Assembly (NCBI GenBank): GCA_037954665.1
Contig: JBBMOL010000146.1
Span: 186,001 to 250,000, forward strand
Source of the DNA: Laguncularia racemosa
Lineage: Eukaryota; Streptophyta; Magnoliopsida; Myrtales; Combretaceae
Length of the DNA: 64,000 bases
Direction: 5' to 3'
Every line of letters starts with the position of its first letter. Position 1 is the first letter of the stretch. The position numbers were made by a program, and so were the translations under genes. Shown here in pieces: positions 36,001-45,708 of this stretch. The notes below the pieces were generated by a model. That model worked only from the letters and a program-made list of their open reading frames with translations, made no database searches and was not told where the DNA came from.

Positions 36001-36757
36001 AAAGGCAAGGGAACACACGAATGCTACGATGTGGGATGGCAAGTAGAAAAGGGGCATATTACCAGTAATATCATTCGATCTGATGCTGTCATGGTGAAAG
36101 GAATAATACGCGGCACGATCAGTTACTCCCATATCAGAGTCATCAACCGTTCCGTCCTGTCAATCAGCATTATACTCGAGAAGGCAATCGTACAAGGAAA
36201 ATAATAAATCAAATTGCATACGCAAGCAAAAAGAAAAAGCCTTTTTTTTTTTTTCCTTTTCTTTTCTTTTCTTTTTCCACCCTAATCGTTTAATAGCCAT
36301 TGGCTAAAATGTAGATATGGTTTAACCATTGATTTGGTCGTCAATAAGATTAATCCTCTTATTTGGAAGTCAGCTTTTTGAAAGTGTAAGGTAATGAGTG
36401 AAGGAATCTCTCTGAAGGAGGATGGTATTTTTATAAAGTTGTAATATAATAACAAGTTGAGGGAAACAGGGAAATATAATTTAAAGAGGCTTATTCCTAT
36501 TTCTCGATTTGAGTCATATGCAGCCATATTTTTTTCATCTACTTCCTTACTCCTTGATCAAGTTCATACAGAAAGTAAAAGAAAAGTTAAAGTTGCATGC
36601 ACCAAGCAAGGATTGTGTTTCGGATAAAACTAGGAGTTCAAATAATAAAGGATACCGTTGAGGAAGACTCATTATTCGTGGATCCATCTTCTGCAATATA
36701 ATTGTGGGATTGTCCTTTATGGTTGCATCTATTAATTATCTTGCTCAACCAACCCAT
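7602..36757 (-). CDS. DA1-related (DAR) LIM-peptidase gene, about 29 kb, carrying an LTR retrotransposon
   Basis: Coding exons in order: 36656-36757, 36063-36156, 32330-32540, 29497-29614, 28305-28391, 11986-12095, 11425-11628, 9153-9271, 9020-9078 and 7602-7867. All have AG/GT borders. Phases agree across every junction except 28305/12095, where one exon of length 3n+1 is missing. The start MGWLSKI is the DA1-family amino end. DA1 proteins are ubiquitin-activated zinc peptidases that limit organ and seed growth in Arabidopsis. The carboxy half has the family order: cysteine-rich LIM-like segment, helical region, then peptidase with AHEMMHAW. No clear ubiquitin-interacting motif is seen; residues FEEVAHPLSLAS in exon 3 could be a diverged one. 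The first LIM has lost several zinc ligands. The 16.2-kb intron holds the element at 12302-27993. Whether it makes a working protein is uncertain. Confidence 0.75.
8014..8802. mobile_element. TRIM (terminal-repeat retrotransposon in miniature)
   Basis: A 789-bp unit is bounded by 82-bp direct repeats (8014-8095 and 8721-8802). The right repeat runs TGTTAAATAATA...TCATAACA, and the left one has TA in place of the opening TG. Just inside the left repeat is AGTATTAGAGCA, close to the tRNA-Met primer-binding word TGGTATCAGAGC. Just before the right repeat is purine-rich AAGGGAGCA. The interior has two ~320-bp imperfect direct repeats sharing a TTTTTCAACCACTT word and no ORF. Flanks GTAGT/CTAAT match at 3 of 5. 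The element is absent from copy B. Confidence 0.65.
9272..11424. other. DAR intron, copy A
   Basis: The intron matches copy B from about 9.3 to 10.2 kb and again near 11.4 kb. The middle (about 10.2-11.4 kb) is private to copy A, with repeated GGGAAAGTTA/AAGTTATGA words. No gene is seen. Confidence 0.5.
12302..12996 (-). repeat. 3' LTR of the 15.7-kb element
   Basis: This 695-bp stretch is homologous throughout to 27315-27993. On the plus strand it opens TATAGAAATGGGGTC, where the expected TG has become TA, and closes CTCTCTTCA. On the minus strand it starts TGAAGAGAG. Confidence 0.85.
12997..13012 (-). other. Polypurine-tract candidate
   Basis: On the minus strand, GGTCAAGGGGCAAAA abuts the LTR start TGAAGAG, the expected position for priming plus-strand synthesis. 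Confidence 0.5.
13013..14280. other. Gene-free interior of the element
   Basis: An AT-rich stretch with several long T runs (13190, 13360, 13660) and a TA repeat near 13600. The 150-codon plus-strand frame at 13130-13582 is rich in Phe/Leu from T runs and shows no domain. Confidence 0.5.
14299..15390 (-). pseudogene. P-class PPR protein pseudogene, 5'-truncated
   Basis: The minus strand reads as consecutive ~35-residue pentatricopeptide motifs, for example SYHILMKGLF, AYNIVLKGLCEQG, TYEIILDGL and QYEAVMWLE. PPR proteins bind organellar RNA. It resembles the carboxy part of At1g05600-type PPR proteins by recollection. It is dead: an in-frame TGA follows NALCGK near 15015, a TAA follows a run of lysine codons near 14910, and a one-base shift near 14720 moves the frame between EVK and RALCRAG. 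About ten residues are missing before RQYEAVMW. Homology begins abruptly at about 15390, leaving no start or organelle-targeting peptide. It ends with a natural-looking stop at 14299. It lies inside the LTR element, on the element's strand. Confidence 0.8.
15478..15869 (-). pseudogene. Unrecognised host gene fragment
   Basis: A minus-strand ATG at 15869 opens MASSLRVTLEETAR. After a frame break at a run of A it continues as a charged stretch including LTDEEASYHAEEIEFGKRR, then AGAFGFYLDYAIMDLLTKLS, and ends at a stop at 15478. Composition is more GC-rich than the surroundings and looks like real coding sequence, but I do not recognise the family. It sits between the PPR and kinase pieces on the same strand, so it is probably a third captured fragment. 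Confidence 0.45.
15870..16500. other. GC-richer segment, origin unknown
   Basis: Base composition resembles the neighbouring captured gene pieces rather than the AT-rich repeats. A minus-strand frame at 16237-16455 (MNAGRTTDELDL...) has plausible codon use but no recognised domain. Confidence 0.35.
16590..17130 (-). pseudogene. Carboxy-terminal piece of a CDK-like serine/threonine kinase (At1g54610-like)
   Basis: The minus strand encodes the conserved tail of this plant kinase group: QMRVSKEARKEYGEG, NRASYSGPLAPGYG, KNDLSTLS, RFSGPINEME, then in a second frame KIYVSGPLLVPSNNVD and RRIHEYARRARLGKTKAK. The two blocks are split by a stop after METLKK and a frame change at an A run near 16750, so it is broken. 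The catalytic domain is absent; only what is normally the last exon is present. Identification is from remembered motifs of the family. Confidence 0.65.
17131..17742. other. Spacer between captured pieces and the antisense ORF
   Basis: Frames of 60-143 codons overlap on both strands (17191-17738) but none matches a family I know. Part may be another captured fragment. Confidence 0.3.
17743..19177 (+). pseudogene. Antisense plant mobile domain (PMD) ORF of the Tat element, decayed
   Basis: Starting at ATG 17743 the plus strand reads RTNGMLRFIGYEPYASL, then WKFWVEHIISKSKY, LLEKAGVFRAI, and in the next frame SWGGITLTLEDVVFLLNL. The TLEDV-x-LLNL word is the hallmark of the aminotransferase-like plant mobile domain. 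A later block (18767-19177) has VDLVFLQLFFCEWF and PRAWAWVEG, the middle of the same domain. Stops at 17824, in LSIT*FAF and after AIICH, plus a frame change near 18200, break it. It is opposite in strand to gag-pol and lies after integrase, as described for extra antisense ORFs of Tat-lineage elements. Confidence 0.65.
18578..18655. repeat. Two-unit 39-bp tandem repeat
   Basis: The unit TATGAGCTTGTAGCTTTTAT... is present twice with one base difference, inside the antisense PMD region. Confidence 0.8.
19360..20575 (+). pseudogene. Carboxy part of the antisense ORF, acidic tail
   Basis: Open stretches continue on the plus strand with LPKPKPKPISDA near 19510, then a 103-codon frame (19841-20152) with a strongly acidic start (DNRSDDDDFEELHDS) and PMDILPPPITMMSPQDKEAA. 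Such low-complexity acidic tails are common after the mobile domain in these ORFs. Stops separate the blocks. No known catalytic motif is seen. Confidence 0.4.
20576..21190. other. Spacer between antisense ORF and integrase
   Basis: AT-rich non-coding sequence. The two coding blocks end towards each other here. Confidence 0.5.
21190..22476 (-). pseudogene. Integrase of the Tat-like element
   Basis: The zinc-binding part reads EAHSRDGGEH and later CNFAKRCVAC (HHCC pattern). The catalytic core has WAFDLIGPI (first Asp), then ILSNNGTPF, where the second Asp has become Asn, and NDQVEATNKT (Glu). After the core come LPLALWAYRTS and SPFSLVYG, and a tail with KWEGPFIV. Stops after DGGEH, FTK, KKATR and SKRSLT show it is inactive. 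The protein cuts target DNA and inserts the element copy. Confidence 0.8.
22588..22813. repeat. Tandem duplication of about 113 bp in pol
   Basis: Two near-identical units, each with GGACCCTTRAAGTACAAAAT and AATGAGGAGGAAGGTTTTT words, lie between integrase and RNase H. This is a later tandem duplication within the element. Confidence 0.8.
22826..23452 (-). pseudogene. Second (archaeal-type) RNase H of the Tat-like element
   Basis: The frame reads WQLQFDGSSAITGKGA, then CTNNEVEYEALLLGL, then CSDSNLII, the D-E-D active-site spacing of RNase H. After a stop it goes on to YRAAVQSL and YADTLATLASKV. A second RNase H between the usual one and integrase is characteristic of the Tat lineage. It is broken by a stop near 23090. 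Confidence 0.7.
23460..24900 (-). pseudogene. Reverse transcriptase and first RNase H of the Tat-like element
   Basis: RT blocks in order: KAGFIKPIEHLSWLANI, RVCIDFRDLNKACPKDDFPL, TTMPFGLKNVGVTYQR and the catalytic DYVDDIVIKS (24107-24349 frame). The connection region has GKVSYMRQFIPALAE, and the first RNase H has YLSRSLQGSEINYSACEKHF. Stops interrupt between blocks. The enzyme copies element RNA into DNA. Confidence 0.85.
25148..25546 (-). pseudogene. Aspartic protease of the Tat-like element
   Basis: A 132-codon open frame has FIDNGSSINIMPLS, the active-site loop in the DNGS form usual for Tat elements, and ends with LLFGRKWLHDHNLIPSTWH, the second conserved block. It would cleave the Gag-Pol polyprotein. 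This is the best-preserved piece of the element. Confidence 0.8.
25580..27269 (-). pseudogene. gag of the Tat-like element
   Basis: ATG at 27269, 46 bases inside the 5' LTR, opens MAPPRMRGPF with an in-frame TAG after IELME. The capsid core near 26400-26770 has LKEFSKSITEKAYTWYVNLP, the typical plant gypsy gag block. The carboxy part (25580-26008) carries a KYHRFVGHPIKECYTLK knuckle in which the first Cys is Tyr. It is broken by several stops. Confidence 0.75.
27290..27314 (-). other. Primer-binding-site candidate
   Basis: Directly inside the 5' LTR the minus strand reads TTTTGGTAACTCCACTGGAG. Position and the TTGGNNACTCC word fit the primer site of plant Tat elements. The matching tRNA was not determined. 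Confidence 0.5.
27315..27993 (-). repeat. 5' LTR of the 15.7-kb element
   Basis: This 679-bp LTR is homologous to 12302-12996. On the plus strand it starts TGTAGAAGTGGGGTC and ends CCCTCTATA, where the expected CA is TA. In a 58-base sample the two LTRs differ at 15 sites, all transitions. Confidence 0.85.
28305..36757 (-). CDS. DAR amino half: start, linker and degenerate LIM exons
   Basis: Exon 36656-36757 starts exactly after an acceptor (TTTTCATTCAG) with MGWLSKI. Exon 36063-36156 encodes DGTVDDSDMGVTDRAAYY. Exon 32330-32540 is His/Tyr/Asn-rich with CIEAHRWRHDYEEQYQ. Exon 29497-29614 has ICQTDISYG and WIPEHCHHS, aligning loosely with the first LIM finger of DA1. Exon 28305-28391 ends ALRCYICNDP, like FRCYGC..PI in DA1. 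All five frames are open and phases fit (0, 1, 2, 0). Zinc ligands are lost: the second Cys of the first pair and the Cys of the H-x2-C. The exon that should carry the second finger (HPKCDVC in DA1) is not found on either side of the retrotransposon. Confidence 0.65.
28995..29395. repeat. Foldback MITE in a DAR intron
   Basis: The left arm (about 29000-29090, with AAAATCTTATAAAAATAAAA) pairs with the right arm (about 29295-29395, with TTATATTTTTATAAGATCTT). AT-rich, no ORF. Exact ends are unclear. Confidence 0.5.
30250..30860 (+). repeat. LTR fragment related to the 58.2-59.5-kb LTR
   Basis: Matches about 58605-59215 along its length, including AGGAGTTCTAATRARARAG, ATATTTACTTTCCTT and GCAAATGAATGATATTTTTCC-type words. 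No coding or paired LTR is seen nearby, so it is a truncated or solo LTR in the intron between coding exons 3 and 4. Confidence 0.6.
34419..34679. mobile_element. MITE, family M1, copy 1
   Basis: A 261-bp foldback unit starts GGAACACTCTTAAACATTAT and ends in the inverse, ATATTTAAGAGTATTACC. Arms pair over about 80 bases. It lies in the intron between coding exons 2 and 3. Confidence 0.65.
35469..35777. mobile_element. MITE, family M1, copy 2
   Basis: A 309-bp unit starts GGTAACACTCTTATATAGTA and ends TATTTAAGAATATTACC. It shares termini and subterminal AT words with the copy at 34419 in the same intron. Confidence 0.6.
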
Positions 36758-37402
36758 CTGAATGAAAATCGCTATTTTCCTGCATCATTTTCAATCAAGA
36801 TTTATCAAACATTCATTGGTGATTAAACGTGAGGATTGCGGTGCAAGAGTATTCATGTGCACAATGATATAATTATTTAATTAAATCTTATAGTTATTAG
36901 CGCTTGCTCTTTCCAAAACGATAAATCACAGTCAATTTATGGAGTTTGGCAAAAAGAAAAAATAAAAAATAAAAGATCAAAAATCATGTTTGTTACTCTA
37001 TTATGTAGATCAATTCCGTCTCATCTTCTACACATTATGTTTCAAAATGAACATTGCTAAAACGAAAAAATAAAGGTTAAATTACAAGTATATCTTTTAA
37101 ATTATTGATTATATATGAATAATTTAAACTTTTAAATTCTGATTTCAGCTATCAAAGAACTTTTAAAAATATATACCTGGATCTCATATTATCATTAAAT
37201 CTTTATAACATTTGGGATTTTAATAATGGTATAATTGTTATTTATATAAATTTAAAAATCATTATAGGTGGTGAAGTGACATGTTAAATTTCAAAATTTA
37301 TCTATACTCGATGAATAATTGAGGGGAGTGTATTTTGCAATTATATAAAATGGAAAACAAGAGATTGGACCATTACAGGAGAAATGTAATGCTTTTACTT
37401 AC

Positions 37403-37522
37403 CGATGTCTATTTCAGGTACGTAAGAGTCAGCAACTCGATGATATGAGCACTTGACTTGAGGCAGAGTAGAAAAAGCAAGCAAAATGAAGAAAGTTTAT
37501 ATCTCTCACTCGCCATCAGAAG
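37403..37522 (-). other. 5' UTR exon of the DAR gene (predicted)
   Basis: A near-perfect donor, CATCG|GTAAGTA, ends at 37403 on the minus strand. The next acceptor is the CAG directly before the ATG at 36757. The upstream edge is estimated from the TATA box and is approximate. Confidence 0.5.
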
Positions 37523-37547
37523 AAGTAAGTCACCTCTCCCAAGCCAC

Positions 37548-37555
37548 ATTTTATA
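37548..37555 (-). promoter_or_regulatory. TATA box of the DAR gene
   Basis: GGCTATAAAATGTGG on the minus strand lies about 30 bases before the predicted transcript start. It is the only classical TATA context in the right place upstream of the first exon. Confidence 0.5.
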
Positions 37556-39018
37556 GCCACCAATTACCGAGGGCCAAGATTAACTTTAGAATAAAACGAG
37601 AAAGACTTTAGAAGTTGACTTCGATTCTATCCACATTTATATTGCAATAAAAAATGGTTCGGAATCTTATAACATGTTTGCCAACTCAAATGGCAGATGC
37701 AAATGAATGGAAACAAGTTTTTTTCTTTTTTTTTTTTAAAAAAGAAAATGAAATGGAAGAAAATCGAATATTCTTATCCCGTCCAATCATAATACACTAC
37801 AACATAATTACTATGTATATTAACGTTTTACTTATTTTGGGATAATAATTATCATTTTTATTACTTAGAGTATGGATCGTGACCAATTTAGTAACCTTTA
37901 TTAAAAATCTTTTTTATGCATCATTATCTTCACATAGATAGACAAGTAAAATGATTAATATTAGTTTAAGTATTAATTATATAATTTTTAATTTGTGCTT
38001 TTTAAAACAATGTAGATGATATTAGTGCTATAGATTGGTTTGCTAATAGCCCAATCCATACTTTAGTTGCATATCAATATGAGGGTGGATCTTATTGAGA
38101 TGTTGTCCTTCCTTTTAATTTTGATGACAATGGGGTAAATAGACGAGAGGAGGAGTATTATGCTAATAATGACTATAGCAACTATTTTAATATAGTAAGA
38201 AAAGTGTTAATCCAAGCTAAAATAGACCAATGAAAGCTAAATACAAGTAAAAATATAAAATAGGGCTTTAGCCTCCTATATATATATTGCAATAATAGCC
38301 AAAACTTGTTAAAATTTTCATAACTTTGATGCCATAAATAGAGGGTACAAGTTTAATGCGTGTTTATAATGTAGTATGCACATGTAAAATTTGGAAACCA
38401 ACTAAACTAAAAAATATTATGCAATTTTATGTCTCAAATTTAAATTCTTTCCTTTTCTTTTCTTTTTTTATCATCCTAATATGGGATCATTTCCTACAAA
38501 AGTCTTAGATGTCATTTCACAACTATGTAGTAATTTTTTTAAGTCAATATCACTATCTTTATCCAAGAAATGTATTCATTTTTTAGATTGAATTTTAAAA
38601 TCCCTATTTCTTTTGATTTACTTTGTCAATACTATATGTATTTGTATTATAATGTGATTCAATAAATGAAAGTCAATTCTCTAGCAAAAGGAAAAGAAAA
38701 TTTGTCAAAACTCTCACATTAATATTTCCCCTTGATGGAAATAACATTTGATTATGTTTGCCAATGAAATCTCCAAACAAAAAAAATTCAAATTTCTAAA
38801 GTTAATGAGTGTTGCTAATAGCTAAATCTCTTAGTAGTATGAACACTAGTCTTCCAACAAATGAATTAAGTATGATTCTCTCCCTTCCTAGTAGTTGGCA
38901 AAAAAATAAAAGAAGAAAAAGAAAGTGCTAAATCTTGTTTACTCATCTTTATATAGGAAAAATATGCTATCACCAATCCCATCATCATAGTATAGACCAT
39001 GCCCTAAATAGTTATAAC

Positions 39019-39714
39019 TAGAGGTAGGGAAAAAAAATCCATAAAACCGAACCAATCCGCAAATTGAACGAAACCAAACTGAATATATATATATATATTT
39101 ACAATTTGTTTTGGAAAATTTTCAATCTAAACCAAATTGAAAATTTATGGTTGATTTAGAAGAAAAAATTGAATCAAATCATAAGACCGTACAAAACCAT
39201 ATTGAAAAACATTGTAATATTTTACTTACAACTAAAAAATATTCTTTTTTTTTTTTCTATCATAACATTCAAAAGAATTTTTAGTTTACATTTACTAAAA
39301 CATATATATATATATTATGACAATAATTTAACAAATACGTATATCGGTTAACTTTAAATTTATATTATATGCTATATTAAAGAATAAATTAGTTGTTAAT
39401 ACACATTTGAAAATTTTTAATAGCTTGGATATTAAGTTTTCCAATATTTTATATAATATTAATGCATGTTGTTATTAAATAAATTTAGCGCATCTCATAT
39501 GAGATTACATGTTAAGTAAATATACCGTTTTATATAACAAAATAAGGTTTAATTCGTAAACCAAATTGAAGTAAATTGGAGTTTTATGGTTTGGAAAAAT
39601 TCTAAAACCAAACCGTATAGTTTAGTTCAAAATGATAGAAAACTAAATTGTATTTTTGGGATTTGGTTTGGTTCAAAAGGAAAAGAAAAATAAACCAAAC
39701 CATGCCAATCCCTA
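39019..39714. mobile_element. hAT-type MITE (copy B)
   Basis: Same insertion as 1806-2484, beginning TAGAGGTAGGGAAAA. The right end has decayed to CCATGCCAATCCCTA. Left flank GTTATAAC resembles the 8-bp target duplication of copy A. Confidence 0.6.
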
Positions 39715-39896
39715 GAGTCATCACCTAAAATATAAATAATCTTAAATGATGAATGGTAAAGCCCGATATATAACTATTATTTACATACACATATACATGA
39801 CATACCATACACAACTGAATGTTTCTAACTGCAACAATCAATAGCAATTGTTGTAGTCAATTGAACTGCTATTATTATTACTATTAAGTTCTTTAC

Positions 39897-41228
39897 TATT
39901 AAGTTTTGATGATAACAAAATAATCAAGTGTTATGCTAATGAGTTTGTGAAGTTTATAGACTTGAAGTATTTTTTTTAAATAAGATAAGAGTGACTTGGA
40001 GGTTATATAAGAAAATATCCAGTGAATGCAATCAATAATATCCTTACTTGATAGCTTAGACACTATGTTTAGAAAAACAAAAGATGAACAAATGAAAAAG
40101 TTTCGAACTTAAGTTGGACAATATATTGGATTTGAAGTTTAGTTCCACTTATTGGATGTATTTGGGAAATATGTTCAATTCTATTTCACTTAAGTTGGTT
40201 AATAACATCCATGGGGATCAATCTTAACTAAGGAGGTTTAAATTTTTTTTTTTTTCAATTTCAAGAGCTAATTATTTATGAATTTTCTGAAGAATTTTTG
40301 AAGTATGTAAACAAATATTTATAGAAGAATAGATGAGGTTTGTTGCTGTTATTCAAGCTAGTTTAGAGAAAGAGAAGAATCAATCAAAGATAAGGATAAG
40401 AGAGATAGTTCAAAAAAATATCCATGTTTGTTGGGATCAAGGTGATCTGAATTCATCTAGATTATCTTTGAGAAGTTTATCCTAACAACAACAAAAATTT
40501 ATTTCATAACAAGTATTATAGATGAGGATTATCAAGAAGTATTGGATCAAGTCAAAGTAACATTCAAATTCAAATTCAAAGGATTTTTTTTTCCAAGATT
40601 TGTGTAAACTTAATTACAACAAAAATTTGAAGATTAATTGGAAGTTTTTTCAACCATTTAAGAAGATTAGCCATTGTAGAATATATATATATATAAGCCT
40701 TTAATGCACTATAAAGCTTACACTTTATTGTTTTGTTTTCTTGAGCTAAACTATCATTGAGGATTTTTATTGTATTTTGCCTCTTGTTATTTGATCTTTT
40801 GAGAGTTAGAAGCTTGTGTTAGTGAGGGGATTACAAGTGTATCTTTGTAGACTTGTAATTAGCTTTAAGGATAAGCAATGAAGGTAGAGCAAAGTGATTG
40901 AAGCCAAGAAGTTAGCAGAATCTTTGTAATCTTTTATGTTTATTTGATTATTGGATTAGTGGAATAATGCTGGTGTAGAAGATTGGGTTCCTAGTAATAG
41001 AGCTAAAAGAGAGGATTAACACATAAGATAGAATCTCTATAATTTGAGTGCTTGATTTTCTCTATTTCCTTTTAATTTAAGTATATATATTTTGTTGTTG
41101 CACATAACTATTGAACAATTAAATCTCATTAAGGTCATTAATAAGTATCTTAAGGGGTTTCTTAAATTTTTTTAAAGAAATTAGATTTCTATTAAAGATA
41201 TCAATTCACCTCTTGCTTGATATCTTAT
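39897..41228. mobile_element. Solo LTR-like insertion private to copy B
   Basis: Copy A has no counterpart between about 2665 and 2680. The insert starts TATTAAGTTTTGATGATAAC, close to the TGTTAAGTTTTGATGATAAC start of plant Copia LTRs with TG changed to TA, and ends near CAATTCACCTCTTGCTTGAT, like their CTATTCACC ends. It has no coding sequence. Ends are placed by comparison with copy A and may be off by several bases. Confidence 0.55.
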
Positions 41229-41239
41229 TTGGAGTTCCT

Positions 41240-44200
41240 CATAAAATATTCATACTATGAGATTCCTACAGTAAGTTTTGAAAGTATTAACCCTTATGTG
41301 CTCCCAAGAGGCTTGGAATCATTTTGAAAGTATTGATTAATACTTAGATTCATATATATTTTTTTTTTTAGAAAAAAAGATGTGGATCCATCATATCCCT
41401 AAAGCCCATTTTTAAATGTGTGGGTTTATGCACCTGAAGAGTCTATATGTCAGTTTGGAAGTATCGCTTTATGTAATCCCAAGAGTTTATGAGTCATTTT
41501 GAAAGTGTAGGGTGGGTTGCTAAAGTCATTTTTAAAAGTAATAGTCTTAACCATTCTAAGTTTTATAAAATATAGTCTCTATCGAGCACAAACAACAAAC
41601 ACTATATTCATAGTCAATCATCACTATCTTATTATTGCAATCATAGTATACATAACCATCAAGCAACAATAGTTTATGCAATTAGTTTCCACTTAAGATC
41701 TTGATAATGGTCCAAATAAATTCCTAAACCACAAAACATTTTAAGAATCAATATCATATGTACTAACGATTGACTATCTTAGTTCTATTAGATGATTCTC
41801 CACATAAATAATTGCTCAAGTCTCAATTAAGTTCATCTTAGGTTCTAATTAAACTTATTAAAATATCCTAATTTTTAATTAAATATTATTTACATATGTT
41901 GTTGTTATTCTTCTTCTTCTTCTTCTTCTTCTTCTTCTTCTTCTTCTTTGGTAATTGAAACTCTAGGCTTTAATTTCAAATCTTAATAGGTTATTTTCTT
42001 CTTTTACTCTCTTTTCATAGTTATAGTTTCTCCTCATTACTCTTCTCCAACCAATCTCATATGAAGAATTTTCAAAATAAACTCTATCCTTTCTTTTAAT
42101 GTTTCTTTTCAAATTGTGCTTTTGTCCTACCCTAACTTGATTTTGGGGAAAATCTTTCAAATTACAGCAAGTTTAATACCAAAAGGCAAAAACCTTGGTG
42201 ATCTTTTCTTCATTCGAATGGGTAAGTATCAACTTTTTTTCTTCTTATTATGTTATTTTTATGTTGTTTTCAAGAGATAGTTGACATGGATTGAAGGTTG
42301 GTGGAATTTCAAGAAGTTGTGGTTAAGGGAGAAGATTACAACCACAAAGGAATCAAGTAAGTTCCTTATGTTAAATTTTATCTATATTAATGACAGGTTT
42401 AAGAATCTTTGAATTGTAAAGGGAAAGATTATGGAATCTTGATAGAATATGTGGAGGTAGAATTATTGGAGTAGTATAAGGGTTGAGTATTATGATTATA
42501 AGGATATTGGGTTGGTTGTAAATGAAATAGACTATTTGAGAGGTACTAATTATAAAATGAAAAACTTGTTATTAGTTGAATTAACATGATTTAAACTTTG
42601 TTATAAATTTAATGTTTATGCTTGTTTGATTTGTTAGATTTAAAGTGCTTTTGTTGAAAAGTGTTCTAGTGTTTAGATGTGTAGCAACCATCATTGGAGC
42701 TGGTTTTAGAGTGATTGCAACTTGCTTCAAAGGCTATTTTTGAGAGTATTGCAACCGGCCATTATCATTGCTGTTTTTGCAATGGGTTTGTAGCTAATTT
42801 ATCTAAAATAACTATTTTATTTAATTTATTTATTTACTTAATGTAGTGACTTTGTATTATTAAATAATTACATAATTTGCATAAGTCTTGAAATGCTAAT
42901 TAACTACTTAAGTAATCTACATTAGTTGTTATGTATCGTGATGTAAGTAACTATTTTATTATATGTTATGAAGCAAATAATCTATTTTACTTATCATAAG
43001 TAGTATACATTTGTGTGTACTATAGTATGTTGTGAAGTAAATAACTTCTAATACTCTTCTTAAGTGGTATATAAATAATAGTTTTATGTTACTTTGTAAA
43101 TAACTTATATATCTTATAAAATAGTTTTACTATAATTTGTAATGATTTCATTATATAATGTATATGATGGTTTTGTATTAAAGTGTAATAACTTATTTTT
43201 TTAGTAACAATAAAAGTATGATTGATATTGTTAATTACAATGACTTGACATCTATAGAATACCTTAACTTTGTACTAGTATACATTTAGGAATTAGTGAA
43301 GAGTTAAATTTAAGGAAATGTAGAGACTTAGACAAGTGTTAAGAGAATGTAATGAAGAGTTAAATTTAGCTTACACTAAATTCTAATTAGCATGTAAACT
43401 TAAAATATCAAGACTAAAGTTGTGGAGTTTTAATTCACTATTGATAACCCATTTTAGGGACATGAGTACTTTGCTTCTTGTTGTGGTGTTTGATAGGATA
43501 GAGATTTAAATGAATAATAAGCATATCAACAATTTAATTGTATTCTATTTATGCTCAGCTAAGGTCGAAAGATTCAAGGGTAACGATGATTGGATAGGCA
43601 TCTACGAATTGGTACATAACAATGTTCTAAGTGGAGTTATATATTGGAATGATATGATAGATTAGGCATTGACGTTGTTAATGGGCTATTGATTAAGGGG
43701 ATTATTGTGGTTATGGGCTAGCATATCGAGATATAAACCTAAAGTCAGGTCATTTATTGATGGTTGTAGTGGACAAATATGCTAATTGCTAGTTCATAAC
43801 CTTAGTATGATGTGACTAGTGTGTTTGGACTCATGGGGTGTTAAGGAGTATCCATACTCGAATCTATGTTTGTTTTGAAGTTATGAGTTATTTTAGATCT
43901 TAGGACGCCATGACTGTATTGCTTATCTTTGGTTGTTCATTATATTGGACTAAGTTGTATGAGGATATGTGCTACTTATCATTACTATGTGTTTTATGGG
44001 GGTCATGTGTTGGGCTTTAACTCATCCTTTGTAGGACATCTTTTTAAGGTATAACAGATACAAAGAGCAAATGTTTAGTGCTAACTATATATATATATAT
44101 ATCTATAGAACATTATGTAAATAATTACATTATTTGTACTTGTATTGGTCATAAAGAAAAAAAAGACAAGAAAAAAAATATAGATACAAAGAGCAAATGT

Positions 44201-45700
44201 TTTGACTATAGACTTAGGTTCATGATGAACACCAATGAACTCGAGTTATCCTATTATAGTAATAAGTTGTGTAATGTAAGTTCAGGTGATTAATGTTTTA
44301 GTTATTGTAAGTTATGGAGTAATTAATTGTTGTAAATTGCTTTGACACTTTGAGAATGTGAACTATGTTATTATTTTATAAATTGTAGATTTGCATTAAC
44401 TATAATTTTTTAATGTGTCCTTTTGAGGTATGAACACATGATGGAGTTATTATGTTATGGATTTTGAGGTGTTATACTTATCCAATCAATTAAGGTTGTA
44501 GAATGTCAATTAGATCGTATCATTGACTAAGTAGTTAACTGACTTTAGCCAGGACGACCAAGTGTGCTTCTGAGGACATCAATGGTATGATTTGCGAGTT
44601 TATTTTTCTTGGTTTCGAAATACCATAAGCTACCTCATTTTGATTTCTCGACCGATAACACATTAGCTCGATGAACCACTTTTTTTCAAGTTCTCTCTCA
44701 AGCTAATCATTGGTAATCAACTCCTAGCCTAGTTAACTCGAATGGTTATTGAGTGTTGCTTGTAATTTAAGATTCTTAAACACAAGTAATGCCAACAACA
44801 ATCATCACACAATGTTATATAAAATTTGATTTCATAATGATTGTTATTCACACAACCTAAAGGGGAGTAGTTACTTTATTATTTACGGTTACCCCCTATG
44901 TTAATAATATTAAGATATTTCCTCCAAGCTTTATTCCAAATTCTTCTTGAAATTATAAAATACTATTGTTTGATTTATCACCTATTTTACAAATCAGATT
45001 AATGTTTTTTTCCTAGTCATAACTGGTACTATAAAACCAAATGTTATATATACTAGGATGAGTGTCGAGTGCTTTTCTAGGCCAAAGGCATAATAGGCTA
45101 GGTTCGATATTTGATTCTAGCTTTGGATAATGGAGTTAGAGTTAAGAAAAGAGAAACTATAAGGATATACAAAAGTAAAAGATCCTCACTAGTACTTCAG
45201 TAATTAGCTTCTATTCTTTATAGTTCTTTCAGTTAAAGTATGTGGCTGAGGACGTTTACCATCCATTGTCTTAAAAAGCCAGAAATCTTGAAAATAATAC
45301 TTACTTTTTCTGTTATCTAATTGATAGTCAGAGTGTAATAAATTAGATAATTAGGTATTGCTTTTGTATTAGATGCTTGTCATATAATGAATGCATACAA
45401 GATGCATGAGATGTAGGGATGCCGTTATTAGGATTCTATGATGTATGGAATTTCTATTTCCTAATATAACTTGTAATGATTTCAGCTTTGGTTAAAAGTT
45501 TTTGTAAAACTATAATTTGATCACATGCTTCATATTATCTCAATAATTATAAAACTCAATATATTGCTAAATTATTCATGGACTGTAGAAAATCAAGGTG
45601 ACTTTGCTTGATTTTCTTCGACGAAACAAATTAAAAACGGTGATGTTTTTAGTCTCATAAAATTTTCCATATCACAACTGAAGCAAACACTAATTAAGAA
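41240..45700. other. Non-coding duplicated flank, copy B
   Basis: Matches about 2690-7260 of copy A. No exons or domains are seen. A TA run lies near 44085-44105. Confidence 0.6.
41908..41946. repeat. (TTC)13 microsatellite
   Basis: Thirteen TTC units, absent from copy A. Confidence 0.9.
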
Positions 45701-45708
45701 CCAATGTA

